Shown here piece after piece: positions 6,741 to 14,399 of a stretch of 26,097 nt of DNA. The notes below the pieces were generated by a model. That model was not told the DNA's origin. It did no database searches and worked only from the letters and a program-made list of their open reading frames with translations. Position 1 is the first letter of the stretch. Each line of letters starts with the position of its first letter. Source of the DNA: Bacillota bacterium (GTDB lineage Bacteria > Bacillota > Clostridia > Oscillospirales > Ruminococcaceae). Where the stretch lies: the NCBI GenBank assembly GCA_023431215.1, contig JAEYXR010000110.1, forward strand, positions 1 to 26,097, in the 5' to 3' direction. The position numbers were made by a program, and so were the translations under genes.

Positions 6741-7490
6741 TCAACCAAATCTTCCGGTGATGTACTCCTCGGTGCGCTTATCCTTTGGCATAGAGAATAC
6801 ATCCTCTGTCTTTCCCACCTCTACCATTTCGCCCAGCAAAAAGAATGCCGTGGTGTCAGAGATACGGGTAGCCTGCTGCATATTGTGTGTAACAATAACT
6901 ATAGTATAATCCTGACGAAGCTCCAGCACAAGGTCCTCTATCTTGGAGGTAGAGATGGGGTCAAGGGCGCTGGTGGGCTCATCCATCAGCAGCACCTCCG
7001 GTTCTACCGCCAGAGCGCGGGCAATGCACATGCGCTGCTGCTGCCCGCCGGAAAGCCCCAGTGCCGGGCTGTTCAGACGGTCTTTTACTTCATCCCAAAT
7101 GGCTGCGCCACGCAGGCTTTTTTCTACCACCTCATCCAGCTTGCCCTTGCTGCGCACACCGTGGGTGCGGGGACCAAAAGCAATGTTGTCGTAAATGCTC
7201 ATGGGAAAAGGGTTGGGTTTTTGAAATACCATGCCCACCCGCTTGCGCAGATGGTTCAGGTCAATGTCGCCATAAATATCCTCGCCATCCAGCAGCACCT
7301 TACCCTCTACCCGGCAGCCTTCCACCAGGTCATTCATGCGGTTTAGGGTTTTAAGCAGGGTGGACTTGCCGCAGCCGGAGGGTCCAATAAAGGCGGTAAT
7401 TCTCTTTGCCTCAATGTCAAGGTTGACATTTTTTAATGCCTTAAAATCATTATAAAATAAATCAAGGGAACGGATTGTAAATTTGTTCAC
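6741..7490 (-). CDS. pstB: Phosphate ABC transporter ATP-binding protein
   Basis: This is a 249-residue ATPase driving phosphate import through PstC-PstA, in the cytoplasm at the membrane. Walker A is GPSGCGKST (36-44), the Q-loop is MVFQKPNPFPMSIYDN, the signature LSGGQQQR is at 146-153, and Walker B is VLLMDEPTSALD (166-177). The MVFQKPNPFPMSIYDNIAFG stretch is specific to PstB among ABC ATPases. The start is a GTG at 7488-7490 with a GGAAGGA ribosome site; no better ATG is available. The 82-nt gap to pstA contains no terminator. Confidence 0.97.
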   Translation of the reverse strand: MNKFTIRSLDLFYNDFKALKNVNLDIEAKRITAFIGPSGCGKSTLLKTLNRMNDLVEGCRVEGKVLLDGEDIYGDIDLNHLRKRVGMVFQKPNPFPMSIYDNIAFGPRTHGVRSKGKLDEVVEKSLRGAAIWDEVKDRLNSPALGLSGGQQQRMCIARALAVEPEVLLMDEPTSALDPISTSKIEDLVLELRQDYTIVIVTHNMQQATRISDTTAFFLLGEMVEVGKTEDVFSMPKDKRTEEYITGRFG

Positions 7491-7572
7491 CCGTAGGTCC
7501 TTCCTTTCTTGTTTGCCAGCCCAGGCTGATGCCAGGGGGGCAATAAGGTGTCAGAAAACTAAGTGCCGACTA

Positions 7573-8433
7573 TTAAAATTTTGCTACACGGCGGGCAATC
7601 AATGCGGAAAGGGTATTGATACCTAAAACCAGAATCAGTAAAACCACCGCTGTTGCATAGGCCTGGTTGGTATACAGCCCTTCGCCGGACAGTGCGTACA
7701 TATGAATGGCCAGGGTACGTCCTGAACCCAATACACTGGGGGGAATTTGCGCCACGGTACCGGCAGTATAAATCAGCGCCGCTGTTTCTCCCACAATGCG
7801 CCCAATGGCAAGGATAACGCCTGCCAAAATGCCCGGTACGGCCGAGGGCAGTACAATCTTAAACACCGTGCGCAGCTTGCCTGCACCCAAACCAAAGCTT
7901 CCCTCACGAAAACTGTCGGGAACCGAAATGAGCGCTTCCTCGGTGGTACGGATAATCAGAGGGAGTATCATAATAGACAAGGTGCAGGCACCTGCCAGAA
8001 TGGAAAGTCCCCACCCCAGAGTGGTAACAAAAAACAAGGTACCAAATAATCCATAAACAATGGAAGGAATACCGGACAGTGTTTCGGCGGTGAGGCGGAT
8101 GACCTCCACCACACGGCTGCCTCTGCGGGCATATTCCACCAGATATACTGCTGTAAAAATGCCCAGAGGTGCGGCAATGAGCAGCGACAACAGCGTCATT
8201 TGAATGGTGTTAATAAGGGCCGGAAATAGTGACACATTTTCGGTATTGTAGGTAAGAGAAAACAAAGACGTTGTTAAATGCGGCACGCCCTTAATAAGAA
8301 TATATCCAATGAGGTAAAACAGTGCCGCAAGTGTTGCCACGGCGGCAGCCCATACCAAAAACTGCAATAAAAAGGAAAAAGGGTGGTTGCGGTAAGTCTT
8401 CCATGTGCTGCGCATGCTTTTTTTACTGCTCAT
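7573..8433 (-). CDS. pstA: Phosphate ABC transporter permease PstA
   Basis: This 286-residue integral membrane subunit of the phosphate importer has about six hydrophobic helices, starting with FLLQFLVWAAAVATLAALFYLI. The binding-protein-dependent permease motif, which contacts PstB, includes EALISVPDSFREGSFGLGAGKLRTV (about residues 166-190). TLSGIPSIVYGLFG is characteristic of PstA/PstC. The start ATG overlaps the pstC stop by 4 nt (ATGA), so the two permease subunits are translationally coupled and made in equal amounts. Confidence 0.95.
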   Translation of the reverse strand: MSSKKSMRSTWKTYRNHPFSFLLQFLVWAAAVATLAALFYLIGYILIKGVPHLTTSLFSLTYNTENVSLFPALINTIQMTLLSLLIAAPLGIFTAVYLVEYARRGSRVVEVIRLTAETLSGIPSIVYGLFGTLFFVTTLGWGLSILAGACTLSIMILPLIIRTTEEALISVPDSFREGSFGLGAGKLRTVFKIVLPSAVPGILAGVILAIGRIVGETAALIYTAGTVAQIPPSVLGSGRTLAIHMYALSGEGLYTNQAYATAVVLLILVLGINTLSALIARRVAKF

Positions 8434-9299
8434 TTGTTTTTCATCCTCCTTTTAAAGTAAGCAAACCCAAGGTTGATAATCAGGATGAAAACAAACAGTA
8501 CCACACCGGTAGCAATAAGTACTTCTCGATGAAGGTCGGCGGCATAGGCCATCTCTGTTACAATGTTGGCAGTGAGGGTACGGATTCCCTTAAGGATGCC
8601 CTTAGGCATACGGGTTTGGTTGCCTGCCACCATAATCACCGCCATGGTCTCGCCAATGGCACGCCCCACGCCCAAAACCACCGCAGCCAGTATGCCGGAG
8701 ATAGCCGCAGGAAGCAGCACGCAAAACACAGAGCGTTCGTGGGTGGCACCCAGCGCCAGAGCACCCTCGTAATAATGCTGGGGCACAGCCCGCAGGGCCG
8801 ATTCGCTTACGGTGATAATGGTGGGCAAAATCATAAAGCCTAAAAGCAGCGAGGCGGTAAGGATGCTCATACCGTTGCCGCCAAAGGTGTTGCGCACAAA
8901 GGGCACCAGCACCGTCAAGCCAAAAAAGCCGTAAACTACGGAGGGTATACCCGCCAGCAGCTCTACAGCAGGAGATAATATTTTATACAGCCATTTGGGG
9001 CAACACCGTGCCATAAACACCGCAGTGAGGATACCAACAGGTACACCGATGACAATGGCACCGGCGGTAATGTACAGACTGCCTAAAATCATGGGTAAAA
9101 TGCCAAAGGAGGGAGGCTCGTTGGTTGGAGCCCACTTGGTACCCAACAAAAAATCTTTTAGCCCTACCTCAAACATAGCCGGAATACCGCCTGCAAACAA
9201 AAAGATGCAGATCAGCAGTACTGCGGCCACAGAGGTCAGGGCGCATACAAAGAACAGCTTTTCAAACAAGGTCTCTTTTTTGTTCTGTGCCTTACGCAA
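8430..9299 (-). CDS. pstC: Phosphate ABC transporter permease PstC
   Basis: This is the second membrane subunit of the Pst importer. It has the first helix LFFVCALTSVAAVLLICIFLF, the family text LLAGIPSVVYGFFGLTVLVPF, and the ATPase-contact loop ESALRAVPQHYYEGALALGATHERSV. The frame is open back to a GTG at 9357-9359 (309 residues), but that codon has no ribosome site. The extra 20 codons also lie largely in an inverted repeat whose other strand encodes nearly the same peptide. I therefore prefer the TTG at 9297-9299 (289 residues), preceded by GAGGTG at 5 nt. This gives an N-terminus of normal PstC length. The function is certain; the start is not. Confidence 0.9.
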   Translation of the reverse strand: MRKAQNKKETLFEKLFFVCALTSVAAVLLICIFLFAGGIPAMFEVGLKDFLLGTKWAPTNEPPSFGILPMILGSLYITAGAIVIGVPVGILTAVFMARCCPKWLYKILSPAVELLAGIPSVVYGFFGLTVLVPFVRNTFGGNGMSILTASLLLGFMILPTIITVSESALRAVPQHYYEGALALGATHERSVFCVLLPAAISGILAAVVLGVGRAIGETMAVIMVAGNQTRMPKGILKGIRTLTANIVTEMAYAADLHREVLIATGVVLFVFILIINLGFAYFKRRMKNK

Positions 9300-9318
9300 A
9301 GCGGCACCTCGCTTTCTC

Positions 9319-9362
9319 GCAGTATTGCCTTCGCCTCGGGTAAGGGGCGAAGGCAACACCGC
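9319..9362. repeat. Imperfect inverted repeat (hairpin) between pstS and pstC
   Basis: The core TTGCCTTCGCC and GGCGAAGGCAA arms (about 9325-9355) pair perfectly over 11 bp around an 8-10 nt loop. The pairing continues imperfectly outward (CAGTA against ACCGCTG). In either direction it reads LPSPxxRGEGNTA, so it is a two-sided palindrome. It lacks a T tract. Placed just after the binding-protein gene, it is a candidate mRNA-stabilising or attenuating element that lets pstS be expressed above the permeases. It could also be a dispersed REP-like element. Confidence 0.65.
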
Positions 9363-9439
9363 TGTTTAGATTTCAGGAGAAAAAATGAAAAGTAGAAGAT
9401 TGAGAATTGAGTAGGTAGCTCTTGCGTAAATTTTCCGTC

Positions 9440-10363
9440 TTATTTTACTTCGGACCAGGTAAGAGCTTCCCCGGTAAAGATATTTTTCACCATGTCAGAG
9501 GTCATATCTTCTATGGGGTTTTGGGGGTTTACAATAACTGCAATGCCGTCCTGCGCAATGGCGATACCGGTAAGCTCGGCTTTTTCACTGTCCTTTAGCT
9601 CACGGGAGGCCATACCGATATCAAACACACCGTCTTTTGCTCCGGTCATGCCGGCGGTAGAGTCGCTCATCTGAACCTCGATTTCTGCGCTGGGGTTAAT
9701 GGCCAGATAAGCTTCGCGCAGCTTTTCCATAATGGGAGATACCGAGGAAGAACCACCGATGACGATTTTTCCCGAGGGCTTGGTGCCTGCATAGGCTGGG
9801 GCACTGCTGCTTACAGGCACATAGCTTTTCCCAATGACGGCCTGGCCGTCGGCACTAAGGATAAAGTCGATAAAGTCTTTTGCCAAACCATCGGGCTCAC
9901 CCTTGGTGGCAATCATAAAGGGGCGGCTTACCTTGTAGCTGCCATCCAAAACGGCTTCGGCAGTGGGGGTAACACCCTCAATTTTTACAGCCTTGACGGT
10001 ATCGCTTAAAGAACCAAGAGAAACATAGCCTACTGCGTATTGGTCACCGGAGACGCTCTGGAGCATTACATCGGTTTTGTTGGCGATAATAGCTTCTTCG
10101 GTGGTTGTGTCGGTTTTGGAGCCGTCGGCGCCTTTTACCAGAATCTCAAACAGCTCAATAAACGCACCGCGGGTGCCGGAGCCATCCTCACGGGAGATTA
10201 CGGTGATTTCATGGTCTGCCTTAAATTGGTTTTTATCTGCCTGAGAAGAAGCAGCACCTGTAGAGCTTTGTGAAGAAGTAGCAGGGTTAGAGTTTCCGCA
10301 GGCAACCATTGCAGCGGTCATGGCAGCAGCCAGAACAAGGGCAGCTGTTTTTTTCATGTTCAT
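9440..10363 (-). CDS. pstS: Phosphate-binding lipoprotein PstS
   Basis: This is the extracellular, lipid-anchored receptor that delivers phosphate to PstCA, with 307 residues from the chosen start. The N-terminus MNMKKTAALVLAAAMTAAMV is a lipoprotein signal ending at A-C-GNS. A Ser/Thr/Gln-rich linker follows. Phosphate-binding-type motifs are seen in ISREDGSGTRGAFIEL and KIVIGGSSSVSPIMEKL. The frame is open 29 codons further upstream, but the ATG at 10361-10363 is favoured by an AAGAAAGGAA site about 7 nt before it. The order is unusual in the mature part: the DGSGTR segment comes before the GSSSVSP segment, whereas many PstS proteins start with the latter. PstS is the first gene of the phosphate operon. 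Confidence 0.94.
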   Translation of the reverse strand: MNMKKTAALVLAAAMTAAMVACGNSNPATSSQSSTGAASSQADKNQFKADHEITVISREDGSGTRGAFIELFEILVKGADGSKTDTTTEEAIIANKTDVMLQSVSGDQYAVGYVSLGSLSDTVKAVKIEGVTPTAEAVLDGSYKVSRPFMIATKGEPDGLAKDFIDFILSADGQAVIGKSYVPVSSSAPAYAGTKPSGKIVIGGSSSVSPIMEKLREAYLAINPSAEIEVQMSDSTAGMTGAKDGVFDIGMASRELKDSEKAELTGIAIAQDGIAVIVNPQNPIEDMTSDMVKNIFTGEALTWSEVK

Positions 10364-10423
10364 GTACATTTCCTTTCTTAGCCCGTTTTCGGGAGTTAAT
10401 CTTTTATTCTTTGTTGTGGTTTT

Positions 10424-10485
10424 AGTATAACCAGTCTTTGTAAAAAGCACTGCTACTCTTATGTAAAAAAGAGGTAAAATGTAAC
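10424..10485 (-). promoter_or_regulatory. pst operon promoter with candidate Pho box
   Basis: On the minus strand a TATACT -10 element (10424-10429) has no recognisable -35, as expected of an activator-dependent promoter. Upstream lie TTTTAC repeats (plus-strand GTAAAA at 10440, 10463 and 10474) spaced 11 and 23 bp apart, with a further TTACA at 10480-10484. PhoP boxes in Firmicutes are TT(A/T)ACA-type direct repeats on one DNA face at 11-bp spacing. Inference: PhoP binds here and activates pstS. Confidence 0.55.
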
Positions 10486-10690
10486 AAGCAACTGGTGACA
10501 GACTTGGTGAATGTCTTTATTTCTGCCTAGTTCACTTTTAAAAAGCTCTATGTATTGCTGCATACTAAAGTCCTGTTCTTGCAATGAGGCAGGTGTCCCA
10601 CCGGTTCTGCACTTTCTCACTTACAGGCTAAAAACAGAATGGCTATCTAATAAAAAGTTCTTTCTCAATAGTTATTGTATGTGACTTCTG

Positions 10691-10719
10691 TTGCTATTTT
10701 GAGTCTTAGGTCTTATACT
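10691..10719 (+). promoter_or_regulatory. Candidate promoter of the alcohol dehydrogenase gene
   Basis: TTGCTA (10691-10696), a 17-nt spacer and TATACT (10714-10719) lie 44 nt upstream of the dehydrogenase start. The rest of the intergenic stretch (10490-10690) shows no gene, RNA or strong hairpin. Confidence 0.55.
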
Positions 10720-10763
10720 AAAATAAAAGGACAGCCAAAACGTGAAAGGATTGACTTTGAACC

Positions 10764-11873
10764 ATGGAACATCGCTTTTATATGCCTGTACGCCTTGTTG
10801 TAGGCGAGAACTGCATAGAAAAAAACAGCGCTTATCTTCGTGACCTTGGCACAAGATGTTTGATTGTTACCGGCCGCACCAGTGCAAAAGCCTGTGGTGC
10901 ACTGGACGATGTCACCCGTGCCCTGGACAAAGAAGGAATTGAGTGGGATGTTTTTAACAAAATAGGCCCCAACCCTCTGGCATCGGTATGTGCACAGGGT
11001 GGACGGGCTGCTGCTGCTTTTGGAGCAGATTTTATCATCGGCATTGGCGGCGGTTCTCCCCTGGATGCAGCCAAGGCGGTTGCCGCATATGCTGCAAATG
11101 ATATGGAGCTTATGGACATTTATAAGCCCCACAAAGTACCTGCCCTGCCCCTTGTGCTGGTGGGTACCACCGCAGGCACCGGCAGTGAGGTCACACGCTA
11201 TTCCATTCTCACCCAGGACGAAACCGGACGTAAAGTTTCCTGGGGCAACGACCGCAGCTATGCACGCATCTCCTTTGGCGACCCCCGCTACACCGCCACC
11301 CAAAGCCACAGCACCACCGTCAGCACGGCTCTGGATGCTCTTTCCCATGCGGTAGAAAGCTATTTCCTCAGCAACTCCAACGACTTCAGTGAGGCTTACT
11401 CCCTGCTGGCTATTCAAAAAATTCTGCCTGCCCTGCAAAAGCTGCGTGACGGTGCAGAGCCGGACCTTGCCATGCGGGACGACCTTTACATCGGCTCTAT
11501 TTATGGCGGTATGGCTATTGACATTACTGGCACAGCCTTCTGCCATTTTATGGGTTATGTCCTGACCGAGCGCTGCAACGTACCCCATGGACAGGCATGT
11601 GCTGCTTATCTGCCCGACTTTATTGACCACTGTACTCTTGCTGCACCTCAAAAGGCTCAGCGTCTTTACACCACCGTCAACATGTTTGCAGGGCCGCTTC
11701 GCCGGCTGGTAGAGGACCTTACAGATACATCTTTTCCCGCTTTTTCTGCGAAGGACATTGATGCCCTGATGCCCATTTGGAGCGCTGCCAAAAACATGCC
11801 CCTTGTTCCCGGTTTTTCGGCAGAAAAACAGCATGAGGTAGCCATGCGTGTTTTGGGCAACGGCAGAAAATGA
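10764..11873 (+). CDS. Iron-containing alcohol dehydrogenase family protein
   Basis: This is a 369-residue group III (Fe-type) NAD(P)-dependent alcohol dehydrogenase, slightly shorter than the usual 380-390. The N-terminal dinucleotide domain contains GIGGGSPLDAAKAVA (93-107, the GGGS loop) and GTTAGTGSEVTRYS (134-147). The helical domain carries the expected metal ligands D191 and H195 (DALSHAVESY), H261 (FCHFMGYVL) and H275 (NVPHGQACA). Substrate preference cannot be read from the sequence; butanol, 1,3-propanediol, lactaldehyde and other substrates occur in the family. The ATG at 10764 is the only in-frame start because a TGA lies just upstream; AAAGGA is 14-15 nt away, longer than ideal. 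The gene is followed after 26 nt by the pyrophosphatase gene, so the two are probably cotranscribed. Confidence 0.9.
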   Translation: MEHRFYMPVRLVVGENCIEKNSAYLRDLGTRCLIVTGRTSAKACGALDDVTRALDKEGIEWDVFNKIGPNPLASVCAQGGRAAAAFGADFIIGIGGGSPLDAAKAVAAYAANDMELMDIYKPHKVPALPLVLVGTTAGTGSEVTRYSILTQDETGRKVSWGNDRSYARISFGDPRYTATQSHSTTVSTALDALSHAVESYFLSNSNDFSEAYSLLAIQKILPALQKLRDGAEPDLAMRDDLYIGSIYGGMAIDITGTAFCHFMGYVLTERCNVPHGQACAAYLPDFIDHCTLAAPQKAQRLYTTVNMFAGPLRRLVEDLTDTSFPAFSAKDIDALMPIWSAAKNMPLVPGFSAEKQHEVAMRVLGNGRK

Positions 11874-11899
11874 ATAAGAACAAAAGAAAGGAACTTCCT

Positions 11900-12433
11900 A
11901 TGAACAATATCTGGCATGATATTTCTCCCAAGCGCATCTCGCCCGAGGACTTTGTGGCGGTTGTGGAGATTTCAAAAGGCAGTAAAAAGAAATATGAGCT
12001 GGACAAAGAAACCGGACTTATTATTTTAGATCGGATTCTTTATACCTCAACCCACTATCCCGCCAACTATGGCTTTATCCCCCGCACCTACGGCGACGAC
12101 CTTGACCCCCTGGATGTACTGGTGCTGTGTTCCGAGCCTTTGGAACCTCTGACACTGGTTCGCTGCTACCCCATAGGAATGATTTCTATGATTGACAGCG
12201 GACGCAGGGACGAAAAAATCATTGCCATCCCCATGAGCGACCCAACCTACAACAGCTACACCGATATTTCTCAACTGCCTGCCCATATCTTTGAGGAAAT
12301 GCGCCATTTCTTCAGCGTTTATAAAAACCTGGAGGGCAAAACCACCGCCGTTGATGAGGTAAGCAACCGCGAATCTGCTGTTGCCACCATTCAAAGCGCC
12401 ATTGAATCGTATGTGGTTCATTTTTGCAGATAA
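11900..12433 (+). CDS. ppa: Family I inorganic pyrophosphatase
   Basis: This soluble Mg2+-dependent enzyme hydrolyses pyrophosphate to two phosphates and so pulls biosynthetic reactions forward. It has 177 residues, close to the usual 165-180. The diagnostic signature GDDLDPLDVLV (65-75) carries the metal aspartates D67, D69 and D72. The family stretch YPANYGFIPRTYGDD precedes it, and MIDSGRRDEKIIAIP (97-111) holds D99 and D104. A longer frame starts at 11870, overlapping the dehydrogenase stop as ATGA. The ATG at 11900 is preferred because GAAAGGAA lies 6-7 nt before it and the protein begins as the family does. A hairpin terminator follows the gene. Confidence 0.93.
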   Translation: MNNIWHDISPKRISPEDFVAVVEISKGSKKKYELDKETGLIILDRILYTSTHYPANYGFIPRTYGDDLDPLDVLVLCSEPLEPLTLVRCYPIGMISMIDSGRRDEKIIAIPMSDPTYNSYTDISQLPAHIFEEMRHFFSVYKNLEGKTTAVDEVSNRESAVATIQSAIESYVVHFCR

Positions 12434-12445
12434 CCACATACAGAA

Positions 12446-12491
12446 AAGAACACCCAGCTGGGAGGAGATTATCCTCAGGCTGGGTGTTCTT
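12446..12491. terminator. Hairpin terminator between convergent genes
   Basis: The arms AAGAACACCCAGC (12446-12458) and GCTGGGTGTTCTT (12479-12491) pair perfectly. An inner GAGGA/TCCTC stem extends the hairpin. The T-rich tail is better on the minus strand (GTTCTTTTCTG), serving the lipoprotein gene, but it also closes the ppa transcript. Confidence 0.7.
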
Positions 12492-12572
12492 CATATAAAT
12501 ATGCAAGAACTTCATCTATCAAAGCTTTTTATTCTGGTTTTGCGGTCAACGAGCACTCACTTTTATTTTTCT

Positions 12573-13334
12573 TTAGTTAGCAGCAAGGCGGTCATCTTCT
12601 GCCATGACACGAATCTCCAAAGGAATGCCCTGCGGGGGGATGCTCATGGTTGCTATGCCCCTGTGGTAAATATTAAGCTTATCGCCCGGCTTTACATCTT
12701 CGGGGGAAACCCCTTTTACCCAGCGAGTTTGGCTGCCGTAATTAAACACAAACTGCTGCAGCATCTGCTCCTCTGGGTCTGTGGTTTCCTTCGCATCCAA
12801 CGCTTTCATTACCAGGCGGCCCTCTCCGGGGATTTTGCCTGGTACAATTTCTACAACAATGCCATTGTAGTTGGTGGCAGCTTCTTCAAACAACTTTATG
12901 GCAGAAATAGCATTAAAATAAGCTATCTTTTCAGTATCCAGCGGAACACCGTAGTATGCCTCTACCTGGTCGCCTACTTTTAAATCTGCAGGATTAAACT
13001 CAATTTGGGGGCTGTCTCCAAAGGCAATATCAATGGCGGGGCCAAAGCCTGCGCCCGGAGCTCCCAACAGCGTAAACACCGTTGTGCCGCCCACATCTTT
13101 TATCTCTGTAATGGTTCCGCGGTAAAAAGCGGCATCCATCACAGGGATTGCACCGGTACGGGGTTCCTCCTGCTCCTCCTGCTCTTGGGATTCGGTTTCC
13201 TTGTCAGATGTCTGGCTGGACGAAACCGGCGGTTTGCTGGTTCCGTCACTTTCTTTTGGGTTGACATTGTTGCCGCAGGCTGCCAGCATAACCACTGCCA
13301 GCAATGCCCCGGTTATTTTCATTATAAGCTTCAT
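12573..13334 (-). CDS. Lipoprotein of unknown function
   Basis: This gene encodes 253 residues from the ATG at 13332-13334, chosen because AAAGGTG lies 7-8 nt upstream; a GTG three codons earlier would overlap that site. It has a signal peptide with lipobox LAAC and the modified Cys at residue 20. A low-complexity Ser/Thr/Gln/Glu linker (about 22-60) follows, then two similar beta-rich units. The first, around 65-150, contains RGTITEIKDVGGTTVFTLL and ADLKVGDQVEAYYG. The second, around 155-250, contains NGIVVEIVPGKIPGEGRLVM and EDVKPGDKLNIYHRG. The repeated pattern 'xGxIxEI ... VKxGDxxxxYY' suggests a duplicated small-barrel (OB-like) domain, which is an inference. I do not recognise a function. 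The neighbours, ppa convergent and a cytidylate-kinase-like gene divergent, give no clear hint. Confidence 0.8.
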   Translation of the reverse strand: MKLIMKITGALLAVVMLAACGNNVNPKESDGTSKPPVSSSQTSDKETESQEQEEQEEPRTGAIPVMDAAFYRGTITEIKDVGGTTVFTLLGAPGAGFGPAIDIAFGDSPQIEFNPADLKVGDQVEAYYGVPLDTEKIAYFNAISAIKLFEEAATNYNGIVVEIVPGKIPGEGRLVMKALDAKETTDPEEQMLQQFVFNYGSQTRWVKGVSPEDVKPGDKLNIYHRGIATMSIPPQGIPLEIRVMAEDDRLAAN

Positions 13335-13651
13335 TACAATCACCTTTCTTCATGTTCTGTTTATTTAGTGGACAATTACCTTATAATTGATGCACGCTTC
13401 TTGATAATTATTTATAGTATATAAAATTTTACACATACTATCTTTTATTTTTGTCTAAATAATGATATATTAATTGTAAGATATCTTATGGAATCTTATT
13501 TGGACTTTTGATATTATAACTGTACATTATGCCACAATCACTGTATTTAGACTTTGCCCCCTGAGTAATGGAGTGTGTTGTCAAAGGCAGTAAAAATAAT
13601 GGCATAACCCAAGCGGTTATAGTATCTTGCAAACCGAAAGGAGATATTACT
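13335..13651. other. Divergent intergenic region, no gene seen
   Basis: This AT-rich 317-bp stretch between the divergent lipoprotein and kinase-like genes must hold promoters for both. An AGTATA (13416-13421, TATACT on minus) and a TATAGT (13618-13623, plus) are -10-like, but neither has a convincing -35 element. No stable hairpin, riboswitch-like structure or small ORF with a ribosome site was found. Confidence 0.5.
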
Positions 13652-14278
13652 ATGGGCAAAAACAATTTGGTGGTTACCATCAGCAGGCAGTATGGCAGCG
13701 GCGGCCGTGAAATTGGCAGGCAGCTGGCGCAGGCGCTGGGTATTACCTTTTATGATAAAGAGCTGATTGCCTTGGCAGCCCAAAAAAGCGGCCTGAGCAA
13801 GGAACTGTTTGAAAGTGCGGACGAGATGCCCTCCAACAGCTTTTTATACTCCTTGTCTATGGGTACCCACGGCCTTGGTACGGTGGGCATTCCTCAGTTT
13901 TCTGAAATTTTAACCAACGACAAGCTGTTTGTCATGCAGTCCAAGGTGATTCGGGAGCTGGCAGACGAGGGTCCATGTGTCATTGTGGGTCGGTGCGCCG
14001 ATTACATTCTTCGTGACCGCACGGGGTGTGTCAATTTGTTTTTCCACGCAAAAGAAGAGGTGCGTGAGCAAAGAATCTGTGCTGAGGAAGGTTTGGACCC
14101 TGCTGCCGCCAGCGAAAAAATTAAAAAAATAGATAAACGCCGCGCCAGCTATTCCAACTATTACTCTGATGTCCCCTGGGGCATTGCCACCAGCTATCAT
14201 TTGAGTTTGGATACTTCCGTACTTACCTCTGCCCAGGCGGTACAGGTTGTAAAGGCATACCTGCAAAATCTTCAATAA
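13652..14278 (+). CDS. Cytidylate kinase-like family protein
   Basis: This 208-residue protein belongs to the cytidylate-kinase-like P-loop family common in Clostridia and distinct from housekeeping Cmk. It begins with VVTISRQYGSGGREIGRQLAQ (residues 7-27), where GSGGREIG replaces the canonical Walker A GxxGxGKS/T. It continues with ITFYDKELIALAAQKSG, then VIVGRCADYILRD (about 110-122), VNLFFHAKEEVREQRI, and a lid-type region with KKIDKRRASYSNYYS. The start at 13652 follows AAAGGAGAT at 8 nt; a longer open frame (from 13568) lacks a ribosome site. The substrate is not established for this family, so the nucleotide kinase activity is an inference from fold. Confidence 0.87.
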   Translation: MGKNNLVVTISRQYGSGGREIGRQLAQALGITFYDKELIALAAQKSGLSKELFESADEMPSNSFLYSLSMGTHGLGTVGIPQFSEILTNDKLFVMQSKVIRELADEGPCVIVGRCADYILRDRTGCVNLFFHAKEEVREQRICAEEGLDPAAASEKIKKIDKRRASYSNYYSDVPWGIATSYHLSLDTSVLTSAQAVQVVKAYLQNLQ

Positions 14279-14305
14279 ATGAATGGGTCAATCAACAAAG
14301 ACAAG

Positions 14306-14337
14306 GCCCCCTCTTACTGAAACAAGAGGGGGCTTTT
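14306..14337 (+). terminator. Intrinsic terminator after the kinase-like gene
   Basis: GCCCCCTCTT (14306-14315) pairs perfectly with AAGAGGGGGC (14324-14333) across an 8-nt loop, followed by TTTT. It lies 27 nt after the stop codon. Confidence 0.88.
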
Positions 14338-14399
14338 CCTGTATAATACCAATACAAAAGTTAATTTTATTGTTGTGCTATCGGGCAACAAACTGAGCT

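Noticed and set aside
10713..11834. Long minus-strand open frame (373 codons) opposite the alcohol dehydrogenase
   Set aside because: It is antisense to a gene with intact catalytic motifs, has a Cys/Gly/Ser-rich composition without family resemblance and no ribosome site.
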